Shown here piece after piece: positions 19,194 to 29,976 of a DNA stretch of 64,000 nt. A model generated the notes under the pieces. That model was given only the letters and a program-made list of their open reading frames with translations. It was not told the origin of the DNA and made no database searches. Source of the stretch: Sporolactobacillus kofuensis (GTDB lineage: Bacteria; Bacillota; Bacilli; Bacillales; Sporolactobacillaceae); assembly GCF_024125425.1 (NCBI RefSeq), contig NZ_JAMXWN010000011.1, forward strand, positions 44,841-108,840. The letters run 5' to 3'. The first letter of the stretch is position 1. Every line of letters begins with the position of its first letter. Position numbers and translations under genes: made by a program.

Positions 19194-19388
19194 TTGCAGA
19201 AAAGACTGTATCGATCTGAAAAGAACAGATTTCTTGGTGGAGTGCTTGGCGGGATCGGAGAATATTTTTCGATTGATCCGACATTGGTGAGACTTGGCTT
19301 TCTCGTGGTTGCTTTATTTACTGCCGTCTTTCCGTGTATTCTAGGTTATCTCATTGCTTACTTCATTATTCCTGAACAGAGAGTGTGA
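19194..19388 (+). CDS. yvlC: PspC-domain membrane protein (YvlC-like), TTG start
   Basis: This is a 64-residue PspC protein: KRLYRSEKNRFLGGVLGGI is the family's N-terminal signature, followed by two hydrophobic segments and IIPEQRV at the end. The start is the TTG at 19194 because GCAGGAGGG precedes it at seven to nine bases and the family begins with a short basic leader. The ATG 33 bases upstream has no site. PspC proteins are membrane-embedded and linked to envelope stress. In B. subtilis yvlC-yvlD lie next to each other as part of a stress operon. The stop overlaps the next gene by four bases. Confidence 0.8.
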   Translation: MQKRLYRSEKNRFLGGVLGGIGEYFSIDPTLVRLGFLVVALFTAVFPCILGYLIAYFIIPEQRV

Positions 19389-19771
19389 CGCGTTTGTTTA
19401 AAAACTGGTTTGCTAAGACTTTGCTTAGCATTATCATTAATATGATCATTTTAATGACACTGGCCGGATATTTGCACACAATGGTACAGATTTCCGGAAT
19501 TGGCGCTGCCTTTGCGGCGAGTCTGATCTTGTCGTTGCTTAATCTTTTTATTCGACCGGTGCTTATTTTGTTATCTTTGCCAGCAACGGTAATAACGCTT
19601 GGCTTTTTTATCTTCGTGATTAATGCACTCATGTTGCTCCTGACTGCTGCGATCATGGGACCGGCGTTCCAACTCGACGGATTTGGAAGTGCACTCATTG
19701 TGGCGATTATAATGGCGATTTGCCAAATGATCATTCAAAACTTTATCATCAAGCCATTACGACACGGGTAA
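19385..19771 (+). CDS. yvlD: YvlD-like phage holin family IV membrane protein
   Basis: This 128-residue protein has four hydrophobic segments and the LLNLFIRPVLILLSLP motif of the YvlD (DUF360) family. It is an integral membrane protein of unknown function, paired with the PspC-type protein. The GTG start at 19385 overlaps the previous stop (GTGTGA) and has no clear ribosome binding site, suggesting coupled translation. The terminator stem begins inside its last codons. Confidence 0.78.
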   Translation: MTRLFKNWFAKTLLSIIINMIILMTLAGYLHTMVQISGIGAAFAASLILSLLNLFIRPVLILLSLPATVITLGFFIFVINALMLLLTAAIMGPAFQLDGFGSALIVAIIMAICQMIIQNFIIKPLRHG

Positions 19772-19787
19772 ACGTGTCGTTTTTTTT
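19759..19787 (+). terminator. Terminator of the yvlCD pair
   Basis: ACGACACG (19759-19766) pairs with CGTGTCGT (19773-19780), followed by seven T. It overlaps the yvlD stop codon. Confidence 0.93.
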
Positions 19788-19887
19788 ATGAGAAAAGAAG
19801 TGCTTCATAACGATGTAAAAATGTCGTACGATCTGAATTTGTGCAGAAAAGTTTTCTCTTACCTTAAAGATGATTGGAAAGAATATA

Positions 19888-20020
19888 TGGTAAAATGAAG
19901 AAAATGTGATTTTTGATCAGGTGAATCGTCCTGATTTTATCGATAAAACTTGAGGGAGCGGCAGACTGACAAGTTGCTGCAATGATAGATAGAAATGGAG
20001 GCTGATTTTCTCCCTCAGGT
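19888..20020 (+). promoter_or_regulatory. Candidate hprK promoter and leader hairpin
   Basis: TGG-TAAAAT (19888-19896) is an extended -10. Downstream, GAGGGAG (near 19952) and CTCCCTC (near 20012) can pair over a loop of about 55 bases. Whether this structure matters is unknown. No gene is seen in this gap. Confidence 0.35.
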
Positions 20021-20129
20021 ATGTACGCCTTGCCGGGCGGATTTTATGCTTTTGGAACGCGGGTCAGCCTTGTTCTTAAGGTGCGTGATGAAGAAAGAAG
20101 TCGGACAGGTTCCGGTGGCACACCTTCCT

Positions 20130-21050
20130 ATGAATAGAGTACGTGTGAGCGAATTAATCGAGCATTTTGATTTGAAACTGGTTAGTGGCAAAGAAGGACT
20201 GGATCGAGAAATTATTGTTAGTGATATTTCACGGCCAGGATTGGAAATTGCAGGGTATTTTACCTATTACCCACGAAGACGGCTTCAATTATTAGGTCGT
20301 ACCGAACTTTCCTTCTTTAATGAACTGAGTATGGATGAACGGTATAAGCGCACCTCTCAACTTTGTACTGAACAAACACCATGTATTGTGATTTCGCGTG
20401 GTATTGAGGTGCCGGAGGAATTTATTATTTCATCGAACAAACGGCATGTACCTGTCCTTCAATCGAAGATGCAAACCACCCGTTTGAGCAGTATGATTAC
20501 GAATTATTTAGAGTCCCGTTTGGCGCCGATGACAGCAGTGCATGGGGTACTGGTTGATGTCTATGGAGTTGGCGTTCTGATTACCGGTGACAGTGGTGTT
20601 GGTAAGAGTGAAACAGCGCTTGAACTGGTCAAACGCGGGCATCGTCTCGTCGCTGATGATTCTGTCGAAATTCGCCAGGAAGGTGAATCCGAACTCGTGG
20701 GCAGCGCTCCTGAATTGATTCAACATTTGCTGGAAATTCGCGGGCTTGGTATCATTAATGTTATGACGCTGTTTGGTGCAGGTGCTGTTCGGAATTATAA
20801 AACAGTCTCTTTGGTCATTCATCTTGAATTATGGGATCAGAGTAAAGTCTATGACCGGTTAGGTCTCGATGAAGAGAAGACCAAGCTGATTGATACAGAA
20901 GTGCCGCGCCTTGTCTTGCCGGTTCGTCCGGGCCGAAACTTGGCTGTGATCATTGAGGTGGCAGCGATGAACTATCGTCTGAAAAATATGGGTTATCATG
21001 CAGCACAGCAGTTTGCCGATCGACTAAACGATTCGCTGCATGATCGCTAA
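20130..21050 (+). CDS. hprK: HPr kinase/phosphorylase
   Basis: This 306-residue bifunctional enzyme phosphorylates and dephosphorylates Ser46 of HPr and Crh, the signal for CcpA-dependent catabolite control. Visible are [18 protein letters not shown] in the N-terminal domain, Walker A GDSGVGKS (about residues 153-160), and the signature [20 protein letters not shown] with the catalytic loop. The ATG at 20130 (MNRVRVSEL) aligns with the family start but has only a GGTGG at some distance. An in-frame ATG at 20088 has AAGGTG close by and would add 14 residues, so the start is uncertain. lgt follows after 35 bases. Confidence 0.94.
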   Translation: MNRVRVSELIEHFDLKLVSGKEGLDREIIVSDISRPGLEIAGYFTYYPRRRLQLLGRTELSFFNELSMDERYKRTSQLCTEQTPCIVISRGIEVPEEFIISSNKRHVPVLQSKMQTTRLSSMITNYLESRLAPMTAVHGVLVDVYGVGVLITGDSGVGKSETALELVKRGHRLVADDSVEIRQEGESELVGSAPELIQHLLEIRGLGIINVMTLFGAGAVRNYKTVSLVIHLELWDQSKVYDRLGLDEEKTKLIDTEVPRLVLPVRPGRNLAVIIEVAAMNYRLKNMGYHAAQQFADRLNDSLHDR

Positions 21051-21085
21051 ACAGAACAAGTCATTGAATTAGGGGTGAGTATTTG

Positions 21086-21895
21086 ATGGTTCAAAACTTC
21101 GAACCGATTGATCGGGTCGCCTTTCAAGTCGGTCCGCTTCATATTTATTGGTATGGAATTATTATTGCGTCTGGAGCGCTTCTTGGTTTATTACTTGCCA
21201 TGCGCGAGGGTAAGCGTCTAAAACTTCCTGCCGATACGTTTACAGATCTCATTTTGTATGCTGCGCCAATTGCTGTCATCTGTGCGCGCATTTATTATGT
21301 TGCATTCGAATGGAGCTACTACTCAAAACATCCGGATCAAATTATTGCGATCTGGAATGGTGGCATCGCCATTTATGGCGCATTGATCGGTGCTGTTCTG
21401 ACAACGGTTATTTATTGTCGCATCCGACATCTCTCTTTTTGGAAAGTCGCCGATGTGGCCGCGCCGAGTGTTATTCTGGGGCAAGCGATTGGACGTTGGG
21501 GCAATTTTATTAACCAAGAAGCACATGGTGGACCAACCACACGTGCAGCGCTGGAACAGATGCACCTGCCGACGTTTATCGTGAATCAAATGTATATCAA
21601 CGGTACGTACTATATTCCGACTTTTCTTTATGAGTCTGTTTGGAATAGTGTCGGGTTCATCTTGCTTTTACTGGCAAGGAGATTCGTAAAGTTACAGAGG
21701 GGCGAACTGTTTCTTTCCTACATGGTGTGGTATGCCATTGGGCGTTGCTACATTGAAGGTTTGCGTACAGACAGTCTGATGCTCGGACCGCTTCGTGTTT
21801 CCCAGTGGCTTTCTGTACTTTTGATCATACTTGGTATCGGATTATTTGTGTATTGGCGCTTTGTTCAAAAGAAACGGCCGTATTACGGCGAATAA
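21086..21895 (+). CDS. lgt: Prolipoprotein diacylglyceryl transferase
   Basis: This 269-residue membrane enzyme transfers diacylglycerol from phosphatidylglycerol to the lipobox Cys of prolipoproteins. It has about seven transmembrane helices, the signature [16 protein letters not shown] in the middle, and the conserved [10 protein letters not shown] late in the sequence. Length equals the B. subtilis enzyme. The ATG at 21086 is preceded by AGGGGTGAG; a TTG directly before it is not needed. Co-transcription with hprK follows the B. subtilis pattern hprK-lgt. Confidence 0.96.
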   Translation: MVQNFEPIDRVAFQVGPLHIYWYGIIIASGALLGLLLAMREGKRLKLPADTFTDLILYAAPIAVICARIYYVAFEWSYYSKHPDQIIAIWNGGIAIYGALIGAVLTTVIYCRIRHLSFWKVADVAAPSVILGQAIGRWGNFINQEAHGGPTTRAALEQMHLPTFIVNQMYINGTYYIPTFLYESVWNSVGFILLLLARRFVKLQRGELFLSYMVWYAIGRCYIEGLRTDSLMLGPLRVSQWLSVLLIILGIGLFVYWRFVQKKRPYYGE

Positions 21896-21911
21896 CATGT
21901 TGCTCACATTG

Positions 21912-21950
21912 AAATCACCGCAGTTTGTCCACTCTTTGCGGTGATTTTCC
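21912..21950 (+). terminator. Terminator of hprK-lgt
   Basis: AAATCACCGCA (21912-21922) pairs with TGCGGTGATTT (21937-21947). The T tail is short because it forms part of the stem. Confidence 0.82.
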
Positions 21951-21996
21951 ATTCATGTAGTAACTCGTGATCAGAATTGAAAAGGAGGATCTTATT

Positions 21997-22647
21997 TTGA
22001 TTCATACGGTATTATTTGATTTAGATGGCACGCTAATTGATACGAATAACCTGATTTTAACGTCTTTTCAGTACACGTTGGACCGTTATTTTCCAGGAAA
22101 ATATACGAGAGATGATCTCATCCCTTTTATTGGCGAGTCGCTTGAAAAGAGCTTTGACAGTGTCAGTCCCGCATTGAGAGATGAAATGGTTGATGTATAC
22201 CGGGAGCACAACAGTCGCCATCATGATCAACTGGTCCGGGAATTTCCTCGGGTTCGGGAAACCCTAGAACAGCTGAAGGCAGAGGGATGCAAGCTTGGTG
22301 TTGTGTCCACAAAACGCAGAGATATGGTGGAAAGAGGACTCCATGTGACTCAAATGGGGAACTTCTTTGAAACAGTGGTCACCAGTGATGATGTGCATCA
22401 ATTGAAGCCGAATCCGGAACCGGTGGAAAAGGCGATGCATGCCCTTTCCGCGATGACCGATTCAACACTTATGGTTGGTGATAGTCCCGCAGATATTTTA
22501 GCTGGTGAGCGGGCCCATGTACGTACTGCTGCTGTTGGCTGGTCGTTAAAAGGCAGAGCCATGCTTGAACAGTTAAATCCTGATTATCTGCTTAATAACA
22601 TGCATGACCTGTTGGGTATTGTCCGCACTGCTGATGTTGCCTTATAA
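21997..22647 (+). CDS. ppaX: Pyrophosphatase PpaX, HAD family, TTG start
   Basis: This 216-residue HAD hydrolase has the motif I nucleophile in LFDLDGTLIDTN, motif II VVSTKRRD and motif III/IV MVGDSPADILAG. PpaX hydrolyses the pyrophosphate produced when HprK dephosphorylates P-Ser-HPr by phosphorolysis, which fits its place after hprK-lgt. The TTG at 21997 is chosen: AAAGGAGG ends eight bases before it, and the resulting length equals B. subtilis PpaX. A GTG/ATG-type extension upstream would place the ribosome binding site inside the gene. It is separated from lgt by a terminator here. Confidence 0.9.
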   Translation: MIHTVLFDLDGTLIDTNNLILTSFQYTLDRYFPGKYTRDDLIPFIGESLEKSFDSVSPALRDEMVDVYREHNSRHHDQLVREFPRVRETLEQLKAEGCKLGVVSTKRRDMVERGLHVTQMGNFFETVVTSDDVHQLKPNPEPVEKAMHALSAMTDSTLMVGDSPADILAGERAHVRTAAVGWSLKGRAMLEQLNPDYLLNNMHDLLGIVRTADVAL

Positions 22648-22674
22648 TAGTAATCCCCATCACATCATTGATTA

Positions 22675-22712
22675 AAACGACCGTTCATGGGTTCATGGGC
22701 GGTCGTTTGTGT
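22675..22712 (+). terminator. Terminator of ppaX
   Basis: AAACGACCG (22675-22683) pairs with CGGTCGTTT (22700-22708). A direct repeat GGGTTCATGGG forms the loop. Confidence 0.82.
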
Positions 22713-22836
22713 GCTGAATCGATGGGTACGGAAATTAAACACAACCGATCGTTGAGCATGAAGCATGTCATATGGGGAGAAGTGCAAATGGACTGCATGG
22801 AACATGCTGGTTATGGCGATTGAGCACGACAATTAT

Positions 22837-22844
22837 GATATACT
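22837..22844 (+). promoter_or_regulatory. Extended -10 promoter of the TPR gene
   Basis: TGA-TATACT (TATACT at 22839-22844) is an extended -10 about 45 bases before the ATG. No good -35 is seen. Confidence 0.45.
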
Positions 22845-22888
22845 AATTCAAGGATAATTAAAAAGTTGTACGGGGGATTAAGGATTTT

Positions 22889-24394
22889 ATGGAGGAGAGT
22901 AATCGGACAAAAAAAGCGCATATCATCGATTTTCATTGTGACGGCGACTTTTTTTATCAGAAGGGGATGCACTATTTTCAGTCGGGGGATCTTGAGCGTG
23001 CAAGCAAATATATAGATCGAGCGATCAAGTTCAAACCGAATGAAGTTGACTATCTCTGCCAACAGGCGGAAATTTTATCTGAGCTAGAAGAATACGAATC
23101 TTCTATTCGTTTGCTCAAGAAAGTCGTTTATGAATTAGACTCGAAATTAACGGATTGTTATTTCTTTATGGCGAATAATTATGCATATCTTGGTGAATTT
23201 GAAGAAGCAATTAATGAAATTCAGACATACCTCACACTTGAACCAAATGGAGTGTATAAGCGTGAAGCTCAGGAATTATTTCAAATGCTCCATTCGGAAA
23301 TGAAGGAATTTGAAGAAGAGGATTCGGAATACATTACTGTGCATGAGCGTGGACGATTGGCCCTGGAGCACGGTCATTTCGAGGAGGCTGTTCATTTTTT
23401 TAAACAGGTCATTGAAGACGAGCCTGATTTCTTAGCCGCGCAGAATAATCTGTCTATTGCTTACTTCTCTATGGAGGAGACGGATCGAGCTCTGAACATA
23501 GCAAATCGGGTGCTTGAAAAAGATCCGGGCAATATTCACACACTGTGCAATTTAGCCACATTCTATGATCAGTTGAATGATCGTGAACAGCTGCAATCTG
23601 TTGTTGAACGACTGGATCTGATCTATCCGTTCTATGCGGAACATTGCGGGAAACTCGGGTCAACATACCTCTTTATCGGGGATTACCAGAAGGCTTATCA
23701 CTGGTTGCGTATTGCCCAGAGGCGCGGCGCTCATCAGGATCAGGTCTTTCAATTTTGGATGGCGCTATCCGCGTATCATTGCGGTGATGTGAAGATGGCA
23801 AAACAGTGCTGGAAACAGGTAAACTATTTCAGTGATAAGCCTTTCCACCCATTTAAATACAGTAAGATTCAGGATATGTTGTATGAACCTGGTGCAGCGG
23901 ATAATTTTATGGTGAAAGAATTAATTAATAAAGAAATGTGGGAAGATATGAAAGCATATCAAATCTTTTCACTTTTCTATGCTTCACAACACCATTATCG
24001 AACACTATTACAGGATATAACAAAGAGTGGCACCAATACGGAAATGATTCGTATTGCGCTTCGAATGCTTCAAGAATGGGCAACAGATAAATCTGATCAG
24101 GGTCTTCAGATTATGCGGGAGGTCGAATCATTAGCAGGTGGTCCAAAGGAAGCGATGAAACATCCGGAACTCTACAGTTTCTGGTCAATTGTTGACACGA
24201 TTACGCAGTCTGGGGAGACGGATGTCAGGGGTTGGGCAGCTGCTTTGATCTATTTATGGAAAAAGGAATTTGGCGAACCGGTTGCACAAAAGGCGATCGC
24301 TTCTCAAGCGGGCACCACACTCTATCGATTACGCAAGCATATTCAAGAATTGTCCGCAGTCCTTGAGAAACAATGGGAAGACTACTCCGAGTGA
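22889..24394 (+). CDS. yvcD: Tetratricopeptide-repeat protein (YvcD-like)
   Basis: This 501-residue soluble protein has TPR-type helix pairs: GMHYFQSGDLERASKYIDRA, ANNYAYLGEFEEAINEIQTY, ALEHGHFEEAVHFFKQV and NLSIAYFSMEETDRALNIA, spread over about residues 25-290. The C-terminal third is not obviously TPR. YvcD of B. subtilis (484 aa) occupies the same place upstream of trxB. TPRs mediate protein contacts; no specific partner is known to me. The ATG has ACGGGGGATTAAGGA upstream. trxB starts 134 bases later, with no clear terminator between. Confidence 0.85.
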   Translation: MEESNRTKKAHIIDFHCDGDFFYQKGMHYFQSGDLERASKYIDRAIKFKPNEVDYLCQQAEILSELEEYESSIRLLKKVVYELDSKLTDCYFFMANNYAYLGEFEEAINEIQTYLTLEPNGVYKREAQELFQMLHSEMKEFEEEDSEYITVHERGRLALEHGHFEEAVHFFKQVIEDEPDFLAAQNNLSIAYFSMEETDRALNIANRVLEKDPGNIHTLCNLATFYDQLNDREQLQSVVERLDLIYPFYAEHCGKLGSTYLFIGDYQKAYHWLRIAQRRGAHQDQVFQFWMALSAYHCGDVKMAKQCWKQVNYFSDKPFHPFKYSKIQDMLYEPGAADNFMVKELINKEMWEDMKAYQIFSLFYASQHHYRTLLQDITKSGTNTEMIRIALRMLQEWATDKSDQGLQIMREVESLAGGPKEAMKHPELYSFWSIVDTITQSGETDVRGWAAALIYLWKKEFGEPVAQKAIASQAGTTLYRLRKHIQELSAVLEKQWEDYSE

Positions 24395-24509
24395 GCGGGT
24401 TTTGAGACATGAGCAATTTTCTGGACTTTATATGCCGCATTCTTTAGCATAGAGATACAGATGACTAGATAATAATAATTCTAATAAAAAAGATTTGTAA
24501 AATCGCTAA

Positions 24510-25478
<969 letters not shown>

Positions 25479-25640
25479 TTAGTGATGTGATTAAATTCGA
25501 CATGTGACATAAGTAACGAGCCTTTTTTCGCAATGTACTCTGTTTTTTCACATGTGTTTAATCTTCATGTAATCTGGGTGCAATGAAAAAGAGATAAGAT
25601 AATAATGAATTTGACCCCCCTTTTTATATAGGACATCTTT

Positions 25641-25675
25641 GACAGCACAGGCAGAAGCTGTGCTGTCTTTTTTTT
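25641..25675 (+). terminator. Strong terminator downstream of trxB
   Basis: GACAGCACAG (25641-25650) pairs with CTGTGCTGTC (25658-25667), followed by eight T. It lies 160 bases after the trxB stop. Nothing else is seen in the gap apart from the promoter at 25756. Confidence 0.93.
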
Positions 25676-25755
25676 GTACATAGATGACCAACTGAGGGAA
25701 CGCATCATTAGCGACAATTATGATGCACGGTCTCCTTATCCCTGTTGTTTTGCAC

Positions 25756-25784
25756 TTCCTGATTGTTTTTATTTCGAGTATACT
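25756..25784 (+). promoter_or_regulatory. Sigma-A-like promoter of rapZ-yvcK-whiA-crh
   Basis: TTCCTG (25756-25761), a 17-base spacer and TATACT (25779-25784), 75 bases before rapZ. Confidence 0.5.
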
Positions 25785-25859
25785 ATTCATGAAGTGATCT
25801 AGAATTTGACGAATCAGTTGTCAAATTCAATGAAAAAATGACCGGTGAGGGACGGATGC

Positions 25860-26729
25860 ATGATGAAGGATATTCAAGTAGTGATCATAACTGGAATGTC
25901 GGGAGCTGGAAAAACAGTTGCAACCCGAATATTTGAGGACTTGGGTTACTTCTGCATCGATAACTTGCCGCCTACATTGCTTCCTAAATTTATTGACCTG
26001 ATCGAAGATTCGGATTCGGAAAAATTGAATAAACTTGCATTGGTCATGGATCTTCGTGGTGGAACCTTCTTTGATTCGCTCTTTACATCATTGGATGCAT
26101 TCAGCAAATCTGAAAGAATTCGACCGAAAATTTTGTTTCTTGATGCGAAGGATGAAACATTGGTGCACCGCTATAAGGAAACACGGCGATCGCACCCTTT
26201 GTCGCCTCAAAGCAGGCCGATTGAAGGTATCCGGGAAGAACGTCAGAAACTTGAAGCAGTGAAAGGACTCGCAGGTTTTTACATTGATACAACGGATATG
26301 ACGCCAAGACAGTTGCGTGACCAAATCGTCAAAAAATTTGCGAGTGAGCGTGAGACGTTCCGTGTCAACCTGCTCTCTTTCGGGTTTAAGCGTGGTCTGC
26401 CAATCGATGCTGATCTCGTTTTTGATGTCCGTTTTCTGCCGAATCCATATTATATAAAGCACATGCGTGAGCGCACCGGACTAGATAAAGATGTAGCGGA
26501 TTATGTGTTACAATGGCCTGAAACGCAGCAATTTCTTAAAAAATTGATGGATCTGCTCCAATTTATGATTCCTCAATATAAACGCGAAGGTAAGGGGCAA
26601 CTGGTCATTGCTATTGGATGCACAGGTGGGCAGCACAGGTCGGTCGCATTGGCAGAATGGATTGCCAACAAACTTTCTGCAGACTTTCCGACGAATGTAG
26701 CGCACAGAGACATTAAGAAAGGAAATTAA
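25860..26729 (+). CDS. rapZ: RNase adapter/nucleotide-binding protein RapZ (YvcJ)
   Basis: This 289-residue P-loop protein has [12 protein letters not shown] near the N-terminus, the [11 protein letters not shown] segment, and a C-terminal domain with [16 protein letters not shown]. YvcJ in B. subtilis binds and hydrolyses ATP and GTP and affects competence; its E. coli homologue RapZ controls GlmZ decay. The ATG at 25860 is preceded by GGTGAGG at nine bases; a GTG at 25845 overlaps that site and is rejected. It is the first of four tightly spaced genes (4-, 17- and 30-base gaps). Confidence 0.93.
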   Translation: MMKDIQVVIITGMSGAGKTVATRIFEDLGYFCIDNLPPTLLPKFIDLIEDSDSEKLNKLALVMDLRGGTFFDSLFTSLDAFSKSERIRPKILFLDAKDETLVHRYKETRRSHPLSPQSRPIEGIREERQKLEAVKGLAGFYIDTTDMTPRQLRDQIVKKFASERETFRVNLLSFGFKRGLPIDADLVFDVRFLPNPYYIKHMRERTGLDKDVADYVLQWPETQQFLKKLMDLLQFMIPQYKREGKGQLVIAIGCTGGQHRSVALAEWIANKLSADFPTNVAHRDIKKGN

Positions 26730-26733
26730 ACGA

Positions 26734-27696
26734 ATGACAGATCAGAAAAAAGTCGTTGCGATCGGTGGTGGCACCGGACTGCCTGCAGTTTTGAGGGGAT
26801 TGAAGAAATATCCGGTTGATATCACGGCAATCGTCACTGTTGCTGATGACGGTGGCAGTAGCGGCATGCTCAGAAATGAATTACGTATGCCGCCTCCTGG
26901 TGACATCCGTAATGTTCTTGTTTCGCTTTCGGACATCGAACCAATGTTTGAACAGTTGCTCCAACACCGTTTTAAAACCGATAGTGGCTTGAACGGGCAC
27001 TCGATGGGGAATTTACTGATTGCAGCGTTGACCTCGATAACCGGTGACTTCGTCAAAGGCGTGCGAGAATTAAGCAGAATTTTAAATGTTCACGGACAGG
27101 TGCTTCCTGCAGCTGATCAAATGATTATGCTCGGCGCTGTCATGAGTGATGGGAGCATTGTTGAGGGTGAGTCTCATATTCCCGAAGTGAACAAACACAT
27201 AGAACGTGTCTTCTTGAAACCAGCTGATATTCAACCTTTGCCTGAAAGTGTTCGCGCAATAAGGGACGCTGATCTGATTACTTTTGGTCCCGGCAGTCTC
27301 TATACGAGTGTCATTCCAAACCTTTTGGTTCCTGAGCTGGCAGAGGAAATCTATCGTTCTAAAGCTCGAAAAGTCTACGTGTGCAACGTGATGACCCAGA
27401 AAGGGGAGACGGATCACTTTACTGCATCACAGCATATTGAAGCGATTCATCGTCATGTTGCACATCCTTTTATTGATACAATTATCGTGAACAGTCGGCC
27501 AATTAAAGTGGATCTCCTGAAACGCTATGCCGCAGAGGAAGCAGAACCGGTTCGAATTGACTGGGAAGCGTTAAATGATCTGGGGATTGACGTTATTCAT
27601 GCACCTTTAATTAAAACAAATGACGGCGTTGTTCGTCATGATGAAGCGGTTGTTGGTCAACTCTTGATGTCACTATTTGCTGAGAAAAAAGTGTAA
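26734..27696 (+). CDS. yvcK: Gluconeogenesis factor YvcK (CofD/YvcK family)
   Basis: This 320-residue protein has the CofD-like fold: [14 protein letters not shown] at the N-terminus, [19 protein letters not shown] and [12 protein letters not shown]. YvcK binds UDP-sugars and is required for growth on gluconeogenic carbon sources and for cell shape in B. subtilis. AAGAAAGGAAA precedes the ATG, four bases after the rapZ stop. The operon order rapZ-yvcK-whiA-crh is conserved. Confidence 0.94.
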   Translation: MTDQKKVVAIGGGTGLPAVLRGLKKYPVDITAIVTVADDGGSSGMLRNELRMPPPGDIRNVLVSLSDIEPMFEQLLQHRFKTDSGLNGHSMGNLLIAALTSITGDFVKGVRELSRILNVHGQVLPAADQMIMLGAVMSDGSIVEGESHIPEVNKHIERVFLKPADIQPLPESVRAIRDADLITFGPGSLYTSVIPNLLVPELAEEIYRSKARKVYVCNVMTQKGETDHFTASQHIEAIHRHVAHPFIDTIIVNSRPIKVDLLKRYAAEEAEPVRIDWEALNDLGIDVIHAPLIKTNDGVVRHDEAVVGQLLMSLFAEKKV

Positions 27697-27713
27697 AGTT
27701 GGAGGAATTGCGC

Positions 27714-28646
27714 ATGTCATTTGCCGCAGAAACAAAAAGAGAACTAACATTACTTGAGGTGGATGACTGCTGCGCACGTGCAGAACTTGCAGCACTGACG
27801 CGCATGAACGGATTTATCTCGATTCGAAATAAACGGATTGAACTGGACATTGCCACGGAAAATGCAGCAATTTCACGGCGGATCTTCCGACTAATTAAGC
27901 AAGCTTACCACTATCAAGTCGAAATTCTTGTTCGTAAAAAAATGCGGCTCAAAAAGAATAATGTCTATATTGTTCGGCTAAAAGAAACCGCGAGACCATT
28001 TCTTGAAAACTTAAAAATAATTGATGATAATGGGCAATTTACTCGAGAAATTGCGCAAGATTTGATCCGGAAGGACTGCTGCAAGCGCGCGTATCTTCGT
28101 GGTTCTTTTCTTGCCGGCGGTTCCTTAAACCACCCGGAATCCTCCTACCACCTAGAAATTTTCTCTAATTATGAAGAACATACGTATTCTTTGGCTAAAC
28201 TAATGAATACGTTCAACCTCAATGTGAAGATACTTCCGAGAAAGAACGGGTATATTCTCTATATGAAGGAAGGCGAGAAGATCACTGATTTTCTCAGCAT
28301 CATTGGCGCAAATAAGGCGCTGTTCTACTTTGAGGATATTCGTATTGTCAAAGATATGCGCAATTCTGTTAATCGTCTCGTGAATTGCGAGACCGCCAAT
28401 TTGAACAAGACGGTCAGTGCTGCCATGAGACAAATGGAGAATATCCGTTTGATTGAGAAGAGCATCGGCCTTGAAGAATTGCCTGAGAAACTGAGAGAAA
28501 TTGCGGAGATCCGTCTAAAAAATCCGGATATTACCTTGAAAGAACTCGGTGAAATGGTGAGTGGGGAACCGATTAGTAAATCAGGGATTAACCACCGTTT
28601 CCGCAAAATCGATGCGATTGCGAATCGGATTCGTCAAGGGCAATAA
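27714..28646 (+). CDS. whiA: DNA-binding protein WhiA
   Basis: This 310-residue protein begins [19 protein letters not shown]. It has the degenerate LAGLIDADG endonuclease-like fold ([21 protein letters not shown], about residues 125-145) and a C-terminal helix-turn-helix ([21 protein letters not shown]). In Bacillus it binds DNA and influences division and chromosome segregation rather than sporulation-specific transcription. The ATG at 27714 follows TTGGAGGA; a GTG/ATG five codons upstream would overlap that site. Confidence 0.94.
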   Translation: MSFAAETKRELTLLEVDDCCARAELAALTRMNGFISIRNKRIELDIATENAAISRRIFRLIKQAYHYQVEILVRKKMRLKKNNVYIVRLKETARPFLENLKIIDDNGQFTREIAQDLIRKDCCKRAYLRGSFLAGGSLNHPESSYHLEIFSNYEEHTYSLAKLMNTFNLNVKILPRKNGYILYMKEGEKITDFLSIIGANKALFYFEDIRIVKDMRNSVNRLVNCETANLNKTVSAAMRQMENIRLIEKSIGLEELPEKLREIAEIRLKNPDITLKELGEMVSGEPISKSGINHRFRKIDAIANRIRQGQ

Positions 28647-28676
28647 CAAGAAATCAGAAAGGAGGGCGCATCTTAT

Positions 28677-28934
28677 TTGTTAGCGAAAAAGGTGACTGTC
28701 GGACTGAAAAATGGTCTGCAAGCACGTCCTGCTGCACTTTTTGTTGAGAACGCTAATGCCTTTCACGCTCAGCTGATTCTGGAAAAAGATGGCCATAAGG
28801 CTAACGGGAAGAGTATTATGGGCGTCATGTGTCTTGCCCCCCGCTATGGAGAACATCTTTTGCTCACAGCGGAAGGTCAGGATGAGCGTGAGGCGCTCGA
28901 TCAACTTGCTGCGTTTGTGGAGAACAGTTTGTAA
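28677..28934 (+). CDS. crh: Catabolite repression HPr-like protein Crh, TTG start
   Basis: This 85-residue HPr fold has Gln15 in GLQARPAA where HPr has the phosphorylatable His15, and retains Ser46 in KSIMGVM. That combination defines Crh: it cannot take part in PTS phosphotransfer but is phosphorylated by HprK and then co-activates CcpA. The start is a TTG at 28677 with AAAGGAGGG ten bases upstream. The segment CLAPRYGEHL differs from the usual SLAVSTGTEV. A shared terminator separates it from the convergent clpP. Confidence 0.92.
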   Translation: MLAKKVTVGLKNGLQARPAALFVENANAFHAQLILEKDGHKANGKSIMGVMCLAPRYGEHLLLTAEGQDEREALDQLAAFVENSL

Positions 28935-28970
28935 AACAGCAAAAAAATGATAACGCTTACTATTAATTTA

Positions 28971-29009
28971 AAAAAGGAAGAACGGAGATAAACCCCGATC
29001 TTCCTTTTT
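28971..29009. terminator. Bidirectional terminator between crh and clpP
   Basis: AAAAAGGAAGA (28971-28981) pairs with TCTTCCTTTTT (28999-29009), with A and T runs on both sides, so it can serve both converging genes. Confidence 0.9.
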
Positions 29010-29014
29010 AATTA

Positions 29015-29599
29015 TTATTTTGAAGTGGTCAAAATTTCATCGATCAAGCCGTATTTTTTTGCTTCTTCAGCAGACATGAAGTTGTCTCGATCTGTATCAC
29101 GAGCAATAACTTCATAAGGCTGACCCGTTCGATCTGCATAAATATGGTTCAACTTCTCGCGAATGCTGATAATGCGTCGCGCATGAATTTCCATATCCGA
29201 TGCTTGACCTTGCATACCACCCAATGGTTGGTGAATCATGATTTCACTGTTTGGCAATGCATAACGTTTGCCAATTTCACCAGCTGTAAGTAGGAAACTC
29301 CCCATCGATGCAGCCATGCCGATACAAATGGTTGAAACTTTTGGTTTGATGTACTGCATTGTATCAAAAATGGCCATTCCGGCTGTAATTGACCCACCTG
29401 GGCTATTGATATAAAGCGAAATATCTTTTTCTGAATCCTCAGCTGCCAAGAAGAGCAGCTGTGCTACGACTGCATTGGCCACATTATCATCAATCTGTGT
29501 ACCGAGCATAATGATGCGGTCTTTCAATAAGCGTGAATAGATGTCATACGCGCGTTCACCGCGGTTTGTCTGCTCAATGACTGTAGGTATTAAAGGCAT
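29015..29599 (-). CDS. clpP: ATP-dependent Clp protease proteolytic subunit
   Basis: This 194-residue serine peptidase assembles as a 14-mer that works with ClpX, ClpC and ClpE. The catalytic triad is visible: Ser98 in GMAASMGS, His123 in IMIHQPLGG and Asp172 in DTDRDNF. The start [16 protein letters not shown] at 29599 follows AAGGGGG; the frame stays open upstream for 24 codons but that part contains the promoter. Expression is probably under CtsR (see the box at 29666). It is monocistronic and transcribed against the flanking operons. Confidence 0.97.
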   Translation of the reverse strand: MPLIPTVIEQTNRGERAYDIYSRLLKDRIIMLGTQIDDNVANAVVAQLLFLAAEDSEKDISLYINSPGGSITAGMAIFDTMQYIKPKVSTICIGMAASMGSFLLTAGEIGKRYALPNSEIMIHQPLGGMQGQASDMEIHARRIISIREKLNHIYADRTGQPYEVIARDTDRDNFMSAEEAKKYGLIDEILTTSK

Positions 29600-29652
29600 T
29601 GAACGAACCCCCTTTTCCATTGAAAAAGTTATTTTTCCCATTACCAACATCA

Positions 29653-29682
29653 ATAATACATTAATGGTCAATATAGGTCAAA
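29653..29682 (-). promoter_or_regulatory. clpP promoter overlapped by a CtsR box
   Basis: On the minus strand TTGACC, 17 bases and TATTAT form a sigma-A promoter (29681 down to 29653). On the plus strand GGTCAATATAGGTCAAA (29666-29682) matches the CtsR heptad repeat RGTCAAANANRGTCAAA with one mismatch and covers the -35. This fits heat and stress derepression of clpP as in B. subtilis. Confidence 0.85.
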
Positions 29683-29810
29683 TTTAAAGCAAAAATTATA
29701 AAAAGTGATCATCGTACAGGTCGTGTGGGTTTGAAATAGCCGCATAAAGGTGACAGCCAAGGCCCAGGTTTAGTCTGGTCTTTCTTATATAATTGTAAAA
29801 AACCAAAATT

Positions 29811-29840
29811 AAAAAGGCCAGCCCTTGGCTGACCTTTTAT
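29811..29840 (-). terminator. Terminator of tRNA-Arg
   Basis: On the minus strand AAAAGGTCAGCC and GGCTGGCCTTTTT pair (with G-U pairs) around AAG, six bases beyond the tRNA. Confidence 0.85.
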
Positions 29841-29845
29841 TGTGA

Positions 29846-29918
29846 TGCGCTCGAAGGGAGTCGAACCCCCGACACATGGTACCGGAAACCATTGCTCTAT
29901 CCACTGAGCTACGAGCGC
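29846..29918 (-). tRNA. tRNA-Arg (anticodon CCG)
   Basis: This is a 73-base cloverleaf. The acceptor GCGCTCG pairs with CGAGCGC, the D arm is GCTC...GAGC, and the anticodon stem ATGGT/ACCAT holds loop TTCCGGT (anticodon CCG). The T arm carries GGTTCGACTCC. CCA is not encoded (TCA follows the discriminator A). It reads CGG codons. Confidence 0.96.
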
Positions 29919-29947
29919 ATAAAAAAACTTTCTACTGACATTGGTCT

Positions 29948-29976
29948 ATTTTAAGCGATTCGTAACATTTTTGCAA
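29948..29976 (-). promoter_or_regulatory. Sigma-A promoter of tRNA-Arg
   Basis: On the minus strand TTGCAA (29976-29971), a 17-base spacer and TAAAAT (29953-29948) lie 30 bases before the tRNA. Confidence 0.75.

Noticed and set aside
25548..25790. 80-codon minus-strand frame after trxB
   Set aside because: It overlaps a strong terminator and the rapZ promoter and lacks a ribosome binding site.
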